A stretch of DNA of 15,042 bases from Desulfobacteraceae bacterium (GTDB lineage: Bacteria > Desulfobacterota > Desulfobacteria > Desulfobacterales > Desulfatirhabdiaceae). Positions 1 to 6,498 of the stretch are shown here, in pieces. The notes below the pieces were generated by a model. It searched no databases and was not told where the DNA came from. It was given only the letters and a program-made list of their open reading frames with translations. Position 1 is the stretch's first letter; each line of letters opens with the position of its first letter. Both the position numbers and the translations under genes were made by a program. The stretch lies in assembly GCA_027325475.1 (NCBI GenBank), contig DAIEFO010000018.1, positions 1-15,042 on the forward strand, given 5' to 3'.

Positions 1-277
1 TTATCTTCCCCGGTGGCTTCCGCTGGTGTTTCTGAGCAGACGCAGTCTTCCCCGCTGGCTGGTTCAGTGGCTCGATCTGATCCCTGCTGCGATTCTGGGA
101 GCACTGCTGATGCCGGAGCTGATTATCACAGGTCCGCCCAGACATGTGGAATGGCTGAAACCAGAACTTCTGGCCGCCATTCCAACATTTATCGTTGCCG
201 CGATCACCCGTTCACTTGGCTGGACAGTGGTTGTCGGCATGACCACGTTCGGCATACTACAAAAATGGATTTATTAA
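1..277 (+). CDS. AzlD-family branched-chain amino acid transport subunit (3' end only)
   Basis: This is the C-terminal part of a small AzlD-type membrane protein, the partner of AzlC in branched-chain amino-acid export. The frame is open from base 2 with no stop, so the gene begins before the window; the GTG at 26 lies inside the conserved part and is not taken as the start. The visible residues run YLPRWLPLVFLSRR, then a hydrophobic segment (IPAAILGALLMPELI), a short polar loop, a second segment (LLAAIPTFIVAAI) and a third (GWTVVVGMTTFGIL). The loop with its basic residues and the PAA/LLxPEL pattern are characteristic of AzlD. It ends 11 nt before the His-rich gene and is probably co-transcribed with it. 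Identification as AzlD is fairly firm; the substrate is inferred from the family only. Confidence 0.8.
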   Translation, partial: YLPRWLPLVFLSRRSLPRWLVQWLDLIPAAILGALLMPELIITGPPRHVEWLKPELLAAIPTFIVAAITRSLGWTVVVGMTTFGILQKWIY

Positions 278-288
278 AAGGAGCGCTT

Positions 289-615
289 ATGACGCATCAT
301 CACGATCACAACCATCACTCTCACGACCATATTGACGACGGCGACCATGACCACAACCACTCCCATGGCCACAGCCATGCTCATGAAATTCAGAGCGAAA
401 TGTCTTTCGAAGAAAAAGTGGTCCGGCTTCTGGAACACTGGATACAGCACAACGATGACCATGCCGGAACCTATCGAAGCTGGGCGGAAAGAGCCAGGGA
501 ACAACATATGGAAGATGTAGCGGCAGTAATGATGGAAGCTGCCAGCATGACGCTTGATATCAACAGAAAATTTGAAGAAGCCCTGACGACCCTGACGCCG
601 GCTCAGCCCTCCTGA
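289..615 (+). CDS. small protein with His-rich N-terminus, possible metal-binding protein
   Basis: A 108-residue protein starting at ATG 289, with AAGGAG at 278-283 just ahead of it. An open frame runs upstream to 13, but the Shine-Dalgarno and the character of the protein favour 289. Residues 1-32 hold 15 histidines mixed with Asp, Asn and Ser (HHHDHNHHSHDH, then HDHNHSHGHSHAH), which should bind divalent metal such as Co, Ni or Zn. Residues about 37-100 look helical and amphipathic (FEEKVVRLLEHWIQHNDDHAGTYRSWAE and onward) and contain further His and Glu. There is no signal peptide or membrane segment, so it is probably cytoplasmic. It follows an AzlD gene by 11 nt and converges on the methyltransferase gene with only 10 nt between the stops. 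A role as metal store or chaperone for the nearby corrinoid enzymes is a guess from context. Confidence 0.75.
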   Translation: MTHHHDHNHHSHDHIDDGDHDHNHSHGHSHAHEIQSEMSFEEKVVRLLEHWIQHNDDHAGTYRSWAERAREQHMEDVAAVMMEAASMTLDINRKFEEALTTLTPAQPS

Positions 616-625
616 TTTTGCTTGC

Positions 626-1417
626 TCAGGGAACCATCTCCCACGTGAATATGGATTCTTGGGAAAGCAGCCTGCACATACGGGCAACGCGGACAGGTTC
701 GGTATGCAGCACATTCATCAGCGCCATGCTGAGTCCGGATGCCGCCAACATCGGCAGATAGACCTGCTCGGCCAGATGCTTCCGGGCGGATGCCTGGGCG
801 CCTGCCGCCAGATTGGAAAGCCCGGCGATGGTGCGCACCGAAACTCCCAGCAGGTCCGGAAGCGTGCGGATGACGGTGAGAACTTCTCTGGCCTGAAACA
901 ATCCGTCCTGCCACGACAGCGGCGCCACCACCGGATCCATGATGATACGATCCGGCTCAATGCCGGCCTCCCTGCACTTCTGATACAGAGAAACAGCCAC
1001 CTCCAGCCGGCCCGCACTGTCCGGCGGAACGTGGCCATTGGGATACAGCAGGTAACAGATCAGATCACAGGCGTATGCCCTGGCCAGCGGCAGTATCTGT
1101 TCAAGCTTAAAAGGCTCCAGAGATATCCCGTTAAGCGTCACGGGATTTTTGCTTGCAGCCAGACCGGCTTTGAGGGCCTTGGGATTGGATGTGTCGATGA
1201 TAACCGGAAGGCGGGTAACATCCTGAACCGCTTCCACCATAAACGTCATTTGAGATTCCGGATTCCGGTAAAGCGGCCCGGAATTGATATCAATGCCTTC
1301 CGCACCGGCATTCTCACAGCGTTTTACCATATCCTGAAGGGGCGCCGGATTTTTCTGCATCACCGCATCCGCAATGGATTTTTGTGTGATTCTCAAATTG
1401 TCTGCAATGATTTTCAT
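626..1417 (-). CDS. methyltetrahydrofolate:corrinoid methyltransferase (AcsE-like, pterin-binding TIM barrel)
   Basis: A 263-residue protein of the dihydropteroate-synthase-like fold, close in length to AcsE (MeTr). MeTr moves the methyl group between methyltetrahydrofolate and the cobalt of a corrinoid protein in the Wood-Ljungdahl pathway, or in related one-carbon demethylation systems. Residues match those known to hold the pterin in MeTr: DINSGP at 43-48, Asp75 in IDTSN, Asn96, Asp161 in MDP, and Asn202 in GLSN. The start is taken at ATG 1417; a TTG at 1441 would add eight residues but is less likely. It lies 30 nt downstream of cobO on the same strand, so the two are probably one transcript. 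No corrinoid protein, activator or CO dehydrogenase/acetyl-CoA synthase gene is in the window, so the methyl acceptor is unknown. Confidence 0.85.
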   Translation of the reverse strand: MKIIADNLRITQKSIADAVMQKNPAPLQDMVKRCENAGAEGIDINSGPLYRNPESQMTFMVEAVQDVTRLPVIIDTSNPKALKAGLAASKNPVTLNGISLEPFKLEQILPLARAYACDLICYLLYPNGHVPPDSAGRLEVAVSLYQKCREAGIEPDRIIMDPVVAPLSWQDGLFQAREVLTVIRTLPDLLGVSVRTIAGLSNLAAGAQASARKHLAEQVYLPMLAASGLSMALMNVLHTEPVRVARMCRLLSQESIFTWEMVP

Positions 1418-1447
1418 GAATGCCGCTTTCGATAAGCACAAAAAATG

Positions 1448-1963
1448 TCATTTTTCGATACCGGTTCTGGCCTGAACCCCCTGGTCATAATAGTGCTTGA
1501 CGCACTTCATCTCGGTCACCAGATCCGCTTTTTCGATGATCTCCGGAGCCGCGCCCCGTCCGGTAATCACCAGCTCGACCGTTTCCGGCTTGATCGCGAT
1601 CAGTTTCAAAATATCATCCACTGAAAAAAGGCCGCACATGATCGCCACATTGGCTTCCTCCAGAATCACCACCGGGTGCTGGCCCGCCGTCAGAATGGCA
1701 CGGACTTTTTCGAGCCCTTTTGCCGCAGCAGCAATATCCTCATCAGAAGGTTTCCCCTTGATGAATCGGCCAAGCCCGAACTGCTCTACCGTAATCACAT
1801 CCGAAAAACGCTGCAACGCCTTGATTTCACTGTAATCACCCATTTTGATGAACTGGGCGATATAGACGTTGAGACCGGCTCCGGCGGCTCTGATGGAAAG
1901 GCCCAGTGCCGCCGTAGTTTTACCTTTTCCGTCTCCTGTATAAACCTGAACATAACCTTTCAT
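1448..1963 (-). CDS. cobO: cob(I)yrinic acid a,c-diamide adenosyltransferase (CobA/CobO/BtuR family)
   Basis: A 171-residue P-loop protein that transfers the adenosyl group of ATP to the cobalt of a reduced corrinoid, a step in making or salvaging adenosylcobalamin in the cytoplasm. The family marks are in order: Walker A-type GDGKGKTTA at residues 10-18, the VVILEEAN strand near 98-105, VITGRGA near 132-138, then DLVTEM and the C-terminal HYYDQGVQARTGIE. The length equals that of ordinary single-domain members. ATG 1963 is preceded by AGGA on the minus strand (rc of 1971-1975). The next gene, an AcsE-like methyltransferase, begins 30 nt after the stop, tying cofactor supply to a corrinoid-using enzyme. 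The gap to the upstream DJ-1-like gene is 108 nt and shows no recognisable cobalamin riboswitch. Confidence 0.93.
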   Translation of the reverse strand: MKGYVQVYTGDGKGKTTAALGLSIRAAGAGLNVYIAQFIKMGDYSEIKALQRFSDVITVEQFGLGRFIKGKPSDEDIAAAAKGLEKVRAILTAGQHPVVILEEANVAIMCGLFSVDDILKLIAIKPETVELVITGRGAAPEIIEKADLVTEMKCVKHYYDQGVQARTGIEK

Positions 1964-2071
1964 ATATAAGTCCTGTGTAACAAAAACGCTTTCATCTCTT
2001 ACCGGGAGAAATGCGCTTCCATCATGAATTCAGACCTGAACGATCTGAGAAAAGCAGATGCGCTCTATCGT

Positions 2072-2653
2072 TTATAATTCTATCCGGGTTCCCAGCAGTT
2101 TCAAAAATCCGGCAATCCATGCCGGATGTGCCGGCCACGCCGGAGCGGTGACAAGATTTCCGTCTGTAAACGCCTGATCCACCGGAATTTCCATATATTG
2201 CCCGCCGGCCATCGTGATATCTGGCCCTACAGCCGGATATGCCGTGCATTTCCGGCCCTTCAGAACACCGGCGGCAACCAGTATCTGCGGTCCGTGGCAG
2301 ATGGCGGCAATGGGTTTCTGCGCTTCGGCGAAATGGCGCACGATCTCAATGACTCTCGGATTCAGACGAATATACTCCGGAGCCCTTCCTCCAGGAATCA
2401 CCAGCGCGTCGTAGGTATCAAACGCGATGGCGTCAAAATCGGCGTTCAGTGAGAAATTATGGCCGGGTTTTTCGCTGTACGTCTGATCGCCTTCAAAATC
2501 ATGAATGGCGGTGCGGATCTGATCCCCGGATTTTTTTCCGGGACAGACGGCATGCACCACATGACCTGTCATCAAAAGGGCCTGAAAAGGAACCATCACT
2601 TCGTAATCTTCAACAAAGTCTCCTGCAAGCATCAGAATTTTTTTTGCTCCCAT
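2072..2653 (-). CDS. DJ-1/PfpI-family protein (DJ-1D-like)
   Basis: A 193-residue single-domain member of the DJ-1/PfpI superfamily of glutamine-amidotransferase fold. Members act as glyoxalase III-type enzymes, stress proteins or, in some subfamilies, proteases. The nucleophile elbow AICHGPQ places Cys119 and His120, and Glu18 in EDYEVMVP aligns with the conserved Glu beside the nucleophile. Long stretches (EDYEVMVPFQAL, VCPGKKSGD, AIHDFEGDQTYSE, VIPGGRAPEY, GRKCTAY) resemble plant DJ-1D and its bacterial relatives, which show glyoxalase III-type activity; that activity is inferred here. The start at ATG 2653 follows a near-perfect Shine-Dalgarno, AAGGAGGT (rc of 2661-2668). It heads the minus-strand group with cobO and the methyltransferase, but the 108-nt gap before cobO leaves co-transcription uncertain. 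Confidence 0.88.
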   Translation of the reverse strand: MGAKKILMLAGDFVEDYEVMVPFQALLMTGHVVHAVCPGKKSGDQIRTAIHDFEGDQTYSEKPGHNFSLNADFDAIAFDTYDALVIPGGRAPEYIRLNPRVIEIVRHFAEAQKPIAAICHGPQILVAAGVLKGRKCTAYPAVGPDITMAGGQYMEIPVDQAFTDGNLVTAPAWPAHPAWIAGFLKLLGTRIEL

Positions 2654-3059
2654 GTGCCAAACCTCCTTGTGGATACTTTTAAACAGTCACAATCCGCGTT
2701 TTTTTAACCTTCGCTCCAATCCTCTCCCTCTATAGGGAGTAAAAAAAGAGCGCGGGGCATATCTGAGTGAACGGCATCGTCAATTTCATCATATCCATCC
2801 ACTATCAGCCGATAGATAGTCATTCTATACAGAGTCCGACATGCTTATCAACTGATTTTTCCCGTTTTCATGTCGGGGAAACTGGAAGATATTCTGAAAC
2901 GGCCCCTCATTAAAAACTTCATAGCCATCTGTCAAAAAGGGCAGTAATGCTCTCTTTCTGCGAGAGGTTGCCTGGAAAATATGGAATCCGAACCATATCG
3001 GATCGGAAACGACACCATGCGTTGCCGGATGAAGCCGAGATAGAATGCCCTGCCTTTTT
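2654..3059. other. 406-nt stretch without a recognised gene; two short minus-strand reading frames
   Basis: No known gene is visible here. On the minus strand an open frame of about 80 codons without a convincing start codon ends in TAG at 2825. One nucleotide later an ATG at 2823 opens a 39-codon frame ending in TAA at 2704 (it begins MTIYRLIVDGYDEIDDAVHS and is acidic). Neither has a clear ribosome binding site and neither is recognised; they may be chance or gene remnants. The stretch also has nested inverted repeats around 2979-3003 (ATATGG/CCATAT and ATCCGA/TCGGAT) and a small CTCCCT/AGGGAG hairpin at 2724-2739 without a T-run. The DJ-1-like gene's promoter should lie here, but I see no strong -35/-10 pair. 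Confidence 0.4.
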
Positions 3060-3431
3060 TTATTGGTTCACCAGAAATCTGCCGATATCAGTGTCAAACA
3101 ATACGGCCAGTTTTTGAGCCATTTTCAGACTTACCCGTCTGGAACCTCTTTCCATATTTGAAACGTGCTGTTTTGGGATACCGCCAAGCTTTGCCCCAAG
3201 TTCTTCTTGAGTCCATCCTCTCTTTCCCCGATGCGCTCGAATAAAATCCCCTGGTTTCATGCCTGCTTTTATAGTTTTGTACCATTCGGTTTCAAATATA
3301 TTTACCGGAATTTCGTCATCAATAATTTCAAAATTGCTTCCATATTCCTTCCTCAAAAGATTAAGAACGCTGTCTGAAATCATTCCCTTGATAGTGATTT
3401 CAATATGGGGCATTTTCACGACTGCCTGCAT
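3060..3431 (-). CDS. XRE-family helix-turn-helix antitoxin
   Basis: A 123-residue protein that should neutralise the toxin encoded just upstream and repress the pair's promoter. The C-terminal half is a Cro/C1-type helix-turn-helix at about residues 59-118, with the typical pattern GWTQEELGAKLGG, then KQHVSNMERGSRRVS. The N-terminal 55 residues (IEITIKGMISDSVLNLL and onward) form a separate segment that probably contacts the toxin. ATG 3431 is chosen over ATG 3413 because GAGGTG stands just upstream on the minus strand. It overlaps the 3' end of the toxin gene by 32 nt, a tight coupling typical of such modules, with the toxin-first order known from HigBA systems. Assignment as antitoxin is strong from context; the exact family is less sure. 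Confidence 0.88.
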   Translation of the reverse strand: MQAVVKMPHIEITIKGMISDSVLNLLRKEYGSNFEIIDDEIPVNIFETEWYKTIKAGMKPGDFIRAHRGKRGWTQEELGAKLGGIPKQHVSNMERGSRRVSLKMAQKLAVLFDTDIGRFLVNQ

Positions 3432-3663
3432 AATACACCTCTATGTTTATGGAGTACTTTTCACATGTCCAGCACGCTACCCATTTATGAGACAGATGGC
3501 AGTGATAGGAGTTTTCCCCCAACTTGCTGTAATTCTGCCAGTCCGATCTTACAGGCCCCGAAGCTTTCAGGTCATCAACCAATAGCGCCATTTGATTTTG
3601 GACACTATCCGGCATGGATTTAATATTCTTCAAGACCCTGTTTCTGATAGTGACTTTGTACAT
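3400..3663 (-). CDS. RelE/ParE-superfamily toxin (HigB/RelE-like)
   Basis: An 87-residue basic protein of the RelE-type toxin fold, expected to be a ribosome-dependent or free mRNA endonuclease that stops translation when not bound by its antitoxin. The N-terminal YKVTIRNRVLKNIKSMP, the central KLGENSYHCHLSHKWVACW and the C-terminal IEVYYAGSRENAPY follow the usual order of strands in this family. The start is placed at ATG 3663; a TTG at 3675 would add four residues that fall inside the predicted operator. There is no good Shine-Dalgarno, and the predicted -10 ends only 9 nt before the ATG, so the leader is very short. Catalytic residues cannot be assigned with confidence by eye. The overlap with the antitoxin gene supports an intact module. 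Confidence 0.87.
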   Translation of the reverse strand: MYKVTIRNRVLKNIKSMPDSVQNQMALLVDDLKASGPVRSDWQNYSKLGENSYHCHLSHKWVACWTCEKYSINIEVYYAGSRENAPY

Positions 3664-3671
3664 TTGAGCAC

Positions 3672-3701
3672 ACAAATAACCAATTACTGGTTATTTGTCA
3701 A
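3672..3701 (-). promoter_or_regulatory. predicted toxin-antitoxin promoter with overlapping perfect operator
   Basis: A perfect inverted repeat with 11-bp arms, ACAAATAACCA (3672-3682) and TGGTTATTTGT (3688-3698), flanks the five bases ATTAC. Read on the minus strand, TTGACA (rc of 3696-3701) is followed after 17 nt by TATTTG (rc of 3673-3678), a consensus -35 with a weak -10. The repeat fills the spacer and -10, so an antitoxin dimer bound there would block RNA polymerase. The toxin ATG at 3663 lies 9 nt beyond. The repeat is seen directly; its role as operator is inferred from position. Confidence 0.7.
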
Positions 3702-3756
3702 CCTGACTTCCCTGTCCTTTCAGGCAGGATCGGTTGTTGAATAGTTACAAAACTTC

Positions 3757-3785
3757 TTGACAAGCCTGTCTGTCAATGGCATAAA
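3757..3785 (+). promoter_or_regulatory. predicted sigma70 promoter of the tetR / acyl-CoA operon
   Basis: A consensus -35 TTGACA (3757-3762) is followed after 17 nt by CATAAA (3780-3785), which matches the -10 consensus at four of six positions. Transcription would begin near 3791-3793, about 83 nt before the tetR start codon and directly at the edge of the palindrome listed at 3792. No other good promoter is visible in the short gaps downstream, so this is the best candidate for driving the whole operon. Confidence 0.6.
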
Positions 3786-3791
3786 GTTTCC

Positions 3792-3809
3792 CTAACGTCC
3801 GGTCGGTAG
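3792..3809 (+). promoter_or_regulatory. predicted TetR operator
   Basis: An 18-bp imperfect palindrome, CTAACGTCC / GGTCGGTAG, pairs at seven of nine positions. Its core is close to ACCGACCGGTCGGT, a form common among TetR-family operators. It sits at the predicted transcription start of the tetR-led operon, where a bound repressor would prevent initiation. The acyl-CoA or acid that would release the repressor is not shown by the sequence; an intermediate of the encoded pathway is the natural candidate. Confidence 0.6.
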
Positions 3810-3875
3810 AATTTTAAAGGTTTCCATAAGACACGGGAAATCCGTATCGGTTTCACATCGAGGAGCTTTCTGTCA

Positions 3876-4448
3876 ATGAACAACATGAAAGAGACTATCC
3901 GATCGGTTTCGGTCGAGCTGTTTTTTAAAAAAGGCTATTTCGCCACCAGTATCAGCGACATCGCTAACGGATGCGGTATTCAGAAGGCCAGCATCTATCA
4001 TCATTACGCGAGCAAGGAGGAACTGCTGTTCAGCATCCTCAAGGGAACCATGGATGATCTGACGGACTGCCTGAAAGCCAGTCTGGCGAATTCCGATAAT
4101 GTGGAACAACAAATGCGCGCCGCCGTAAGAAGCCATGTACGTTTTCACCTGGAACGCCAGAAAGAAACGTTTATCGCCAACAGTGAACTCCGCGGCCTGA
4201 CATCGGAACACCATAAAATCATTGTGCAAAAACGAAATGAATACGAACGCATTTTCCAGAATCTCATCCATGAAGGCAGTGAAAAAGGCGTTTTTTCCAA
4301 AGGAGACGTCAAGATTCTTTCTTATGCCATTTTAACCTTGTGTACGGCAGGCGCCACATGGTTCAAGCCCGATGGACGCCTTCCCATCGAGGAAATCGCC
4401 GCCATTTACGATGGGTTCATCATCAGTGGGTTGAAGCAGAACATTTGA
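3876..4448 (+). CDS. TetR-family transcriptional regulator of the acyl-CoA operon
   Basis: A 190-residue TetR repressor. The N-terminal helix-turn-helix spans about residues 5-51, with the usual pattern ELFFKKGYFATSISDIA, then GIQKASIYHHYASKEELL. The rest is the all-helical ligand and dimer domain (about 60-190), resembling acyl-CoA-responsive members such as LiuQ- or KstR2-type regulators. ATG 3876 has AGGAG at 3861-3865, ten bases ahead. It is the first gene of the operon, with the dehydrogenase starting 54 nt after its stop, and a palindromic operator overlaps its predicted start site, so autoregulation and control of the downstream genes is the simplest reading. Kazakov and colleagues' work on proteobacterial leucine genes describes a TetR regulator (LiuQ) for similar operons; orthology here is not established. 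Confidence 0.88.
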   Translation: MNNMKETIRSVSVELFFKKGYFATSISDIANGCGIQKASIYHHYASKEELLFSILKGTMDDLTDCLKASLANSDNVEQQMRAAVRSHVRFHLERQKETFIANSELRGLTSEHHKIIVQKRNEYERIFQNLIHEGSEKGVFSKGDVKILSYAILTLCTAGATWFKPDGRLPIEEIAAIYDGFIISGLKQNI

Positions 4449-4502
4449 AATGACTTCATCCTATGAGAAATATCGACTTTTACGAGATGAAAGGAGACAG
4501 CA

Positions 4503-5651
4503 TTGGATTTCGATTTAACCAAAGAACAGGAAATGATCCGGAAAGAAGTCCGAAAATTCGCCCAGAGTGAAATCGCTCCGGTAGCGCTGGAACTGGATGA
4601 AAAAGAGGAGTTTTCCGCAGCACTGACCCGAAAGATGGGTGAGATGGGGCTTTTTGGCATGTTCGTGTCCGAAAAATATGATGGACAGGGCATGGATTAC
4701 CTTTCCTATATTATCGCGGTTGAGGAAATCGCCCGAGTGGACGGCTCACAGGCCGCAACGGTTGCGGCCGGAAACTCTCTGGGCATCGGCCCCCTGTATT
4801 ATTTCGGAACCGAAGAGCAGAAGAAAAAATATCTGCCGCCGCTCTGCCGGGGAGAAGCCCTGTGGGGATTCGGGCTTACCGAACCAACGGCCGGTTCCGA
4901 CGCCGGCGGCAGTAAAACCACGGCTGTCAAAGACGGCAACGAATGGGTGCTGAATGGCTCCAAAATCTTCATCACCAACGCCGCCTGCGAAATGAGCCTG
5001 GGAGTGACGGTACAGGCCATTACCGGCACGCTCCCCAACGGCAAGCCCGAATATACCTGCTTTATCGTGGAGCATGGAATGAAAGGCTTCAAGGCAGTTC
5101 CCATGCACAAAAAGATGATGTGGCGGGCTTCCAATACCGCGGAGCTCTATTTTGACCAGGTACGAATTCCTGAAAGCAATATCCTGGGCAAACCCGGAGA
5201 CGGTTTTCACCAGATGCTCAAAACCCTGGATGGCGGCAGGCTTTCCATCGGCGCCATGGGCCTGGGCGGCGCGCAGGGCGCCTATGAAATGGCGCTGAAA
5301 TACGCTAAAGAACGCAAACAGTTCGGGCTGTCTATCAGCAAATTTCAGGCTATCGCGTTCAAGCTGGCGGACTGCGCCATTGAGATTGAATGCGCCAGAA
5401 ACCTGATGTACAAAGCGTGCTGGCTGAGAAACAACAAGCGTCCGTTCGAAAAAGAAGCCGCCATGGCCAAACTCTACTGCTCGGAACTCATGGGGCGGGT
5501 GGTCAATCACGCCGTTCAGATTCACGGCGGATACGGCCTGATGAAAGAATACCAGGTGGAACGGTTTTACAGAGATCAGAAACTTCTGGATATCGGCGAA
5601 GGCACTTCCGAAGTTCAGAGAATTGTCATTTCCCGGCATATTGGGTGCTGA
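4503..5651 (+). CDS. acyl-CoA dehydrogenase, short/branched-chain type (TTG start)
   Basis: A 382-residue FAD-dependent acyl-CoA dehydrogenase that introduces the alpha,beta double bond and passes electrons to electron-transferring flavoprotein. The start is TTG 4503, six bases after AAGGAG (4491-4496); the protein then begins MDFDLTKEQEMIRKEVRKF as the family does. The flavin/substrate motif FGLTEPTAGSDAGG lies at 123-136, ERKQFGLSISKFQ at 270-282, and the C-terminal VQIHGGYG and YRDQKLLDIGEGTSEVQR at 338-373. Glu366 in IGEGTSE is at the catalytic-base position of short- and medium-chain enzymes. Isovaleryl-CoA dehydrogenases carry the base in another helix, at the position of Gly245 here, and have Ala at the 366 position. 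From context the substrate should be a branched C5 acyl-CoA, but the active site is of the butyryl-CoA type. Confidence 0.9.
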   Translation: MDFDLTKEQEMIRKEVRKFAQSEIAPVALELDEKEEFSAALTRKMGEMGLFGMFVSEKYDGQGMDYLSYIIAVEEIARVDGSQAATVAAGNSLGIGPLYYFGTEEQKKKYLPPLCRGEALWGFGLTEPTAGSDAGGSKTTAVKDGNEWVLNGSKIFITNAACEMSLGVTVQAITGTLPNGKPEYTCFIVEHGMKGFKAVPMHKKMMWRASNTAELYFDQVRIPESNILGKPGDGFHQMLKTLDGGRLSIGAMGLGGAQGAYEMALKYAKERKQFGLSISKFQAIAFKLADCAIEIECARNLMYKACWLRNNKRPFEKEAAMAKLYCSELMGRVVNHAVQIHGGYGLMKEYQVERFYRDQKLLDIGEGTSEVQRIVISRHIGC

Positions 5652-5687
5652 CACTATCCATTTGACGCTATCTATTTGGAGATCATC

Positions 5688-6470
5688 ATGAGTGACACTG
5701 TACTTCTGGCCGAAGAGCGGCAGCAGGTAGCCATACTGACATTAAACCGTCCCCAGATCATGAATTCTTTCAACTTCGAGCTGTTGCGCGCCTTGAAGGA
5801 GAAGATCGATGCCGTCCGGTTCAAACCGGATGTCCGGGTTGTGATTATCACCGGCGCAGGAGAAAAAGCCTTTTGTGCGGGCGCGGATCTCAAGGAACGC
5901 GCCACCCTCAGCCCAATGCAGGTCAAGGAATTCATTTTCACGATCCGCAACCTGTTCACATCCATTGAACAGCTCAACAAGCCCGTCATTGCCGCGGTCA
6001 ACGGCATCGCCCTGGGTGGCGGCACGGAACTGGCGCTGGCCTGCGACATCCGGATCGCTGCAGAAACCGCTTCCATGGGTCTTACCGAAACCCGTCTGGC
6101 CATCATCCCAGGCGCCGGTGGCACCCAGCGGCTTCCCCGCCTGGTGGGCCGCGGCAAAGCCAAAGAACTGATTTTTACGGGTCGCCGGGTGGATGCCCGG
6201 GAAGCGCTGTCCATAGGTCTGGTGAATCAGGTGTGCGACAGAGAACATCTGCTGGATGAATGCCTGAAAATGGCGTCCATGATGTGCGAAACCGGCCCCA
6301 TTGCCATCGAACAGGCCAAATACGCCATTAACCACGGTCTTGAAACCGATCTGGCCACGGGTCTTGCCATTGAATCCAACGCCTATTGGGTGACCATTCC
6401 GACCCGCGACCGCCTGGAAGGACTTGCAGCATTCCGTGAAAAACGCAAACCCGTTTATACCGGTGAATAA
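5688..6470 (+). CDS. enoyl-CoA hydratase, methylglutaconyl-CoA hydratase-like (LiuC/AUH type)
   Basis: A 260-residue crotonase-family hydratase. Its likely reaction is addition of water to 3-methylglutaconyl-CoA to give HMG-CoA. The oxyanion-hole segments FCAGADLKE (62-70) and NGIALGGGTELALACD (105-120) are present, and the two acid/base glutamates are Glu114 and Glu134 (TETRLAIIPGAGG). The C-terminal part resembles human AUH closely: RGKAKELIFTGRRVDAREA, then the ATGLAIES...IPTRDRLEGLAAF region and a final YTGE. That likeness, plus a carboxylase gene next door, is why I favour methylglutaconyl-CoA over crotonyl-CoA. ATG 5688 follows GGAG (5678-5681); a TTG at 5676 precedes that Shine-Dalgarno and is rejected. 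The gene begins 36 nt after the dehydrogenase. Confidence 0.88.
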   Translation: MSDTVLLAEERQQVAILTLNRPQIMNSFNFELLRALKEKIDAVRFKPDVRVVIITGAGEKAFCAGADLKERATLSPMQVKEFIFTIRNLFTSIEQLNKPVIAAVNGIALGGGTELALACDIRIAAETASMGLTETRLAIIPGAGGTQRLPRLVGRGKAKELIFTGRRVDAREALSIGLVNQVCDREHLLDECLKMASMMCETGPIAIEQAKYAINHGLETDLATGLAIESNAYWVTIPTRDRLEGLAAFREKRKPVYTGE

Positions 6471-6498
6471 AAAGATCCAGCAAAAAGAGGATATGAGA

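Noticed and set aside
1964..2071. Cobalamin riboswitch ahead of cobO.
   Set aside because: The gap is only 108 nt and shows no B12-box-like sequence or multi-stem arrangement.
2724..2739. Hairpin CTCCCT/AGGGAG as a terminator.
   Set aside because: Only a 6-bp stem, and the T or A run lies on the wrong side for either strand.
2954..2976. Small CTCTC/GAGAG hairpin followed by a short T-run on the minus strand as terminator of the antitoxin gene.
   Set aside because: The stem is only 5 bp and the T-run begins about 12 nt after it.
4746..5654. Long open frames opposite the dehydrogenase, hydratase and carboxyltransferase genes (302, 274 and 320 codons on the minus strand).
   Set aside because: They are antisense to genes with clear family motifs, lack ribosome binding sites and encode no recognisable domain.
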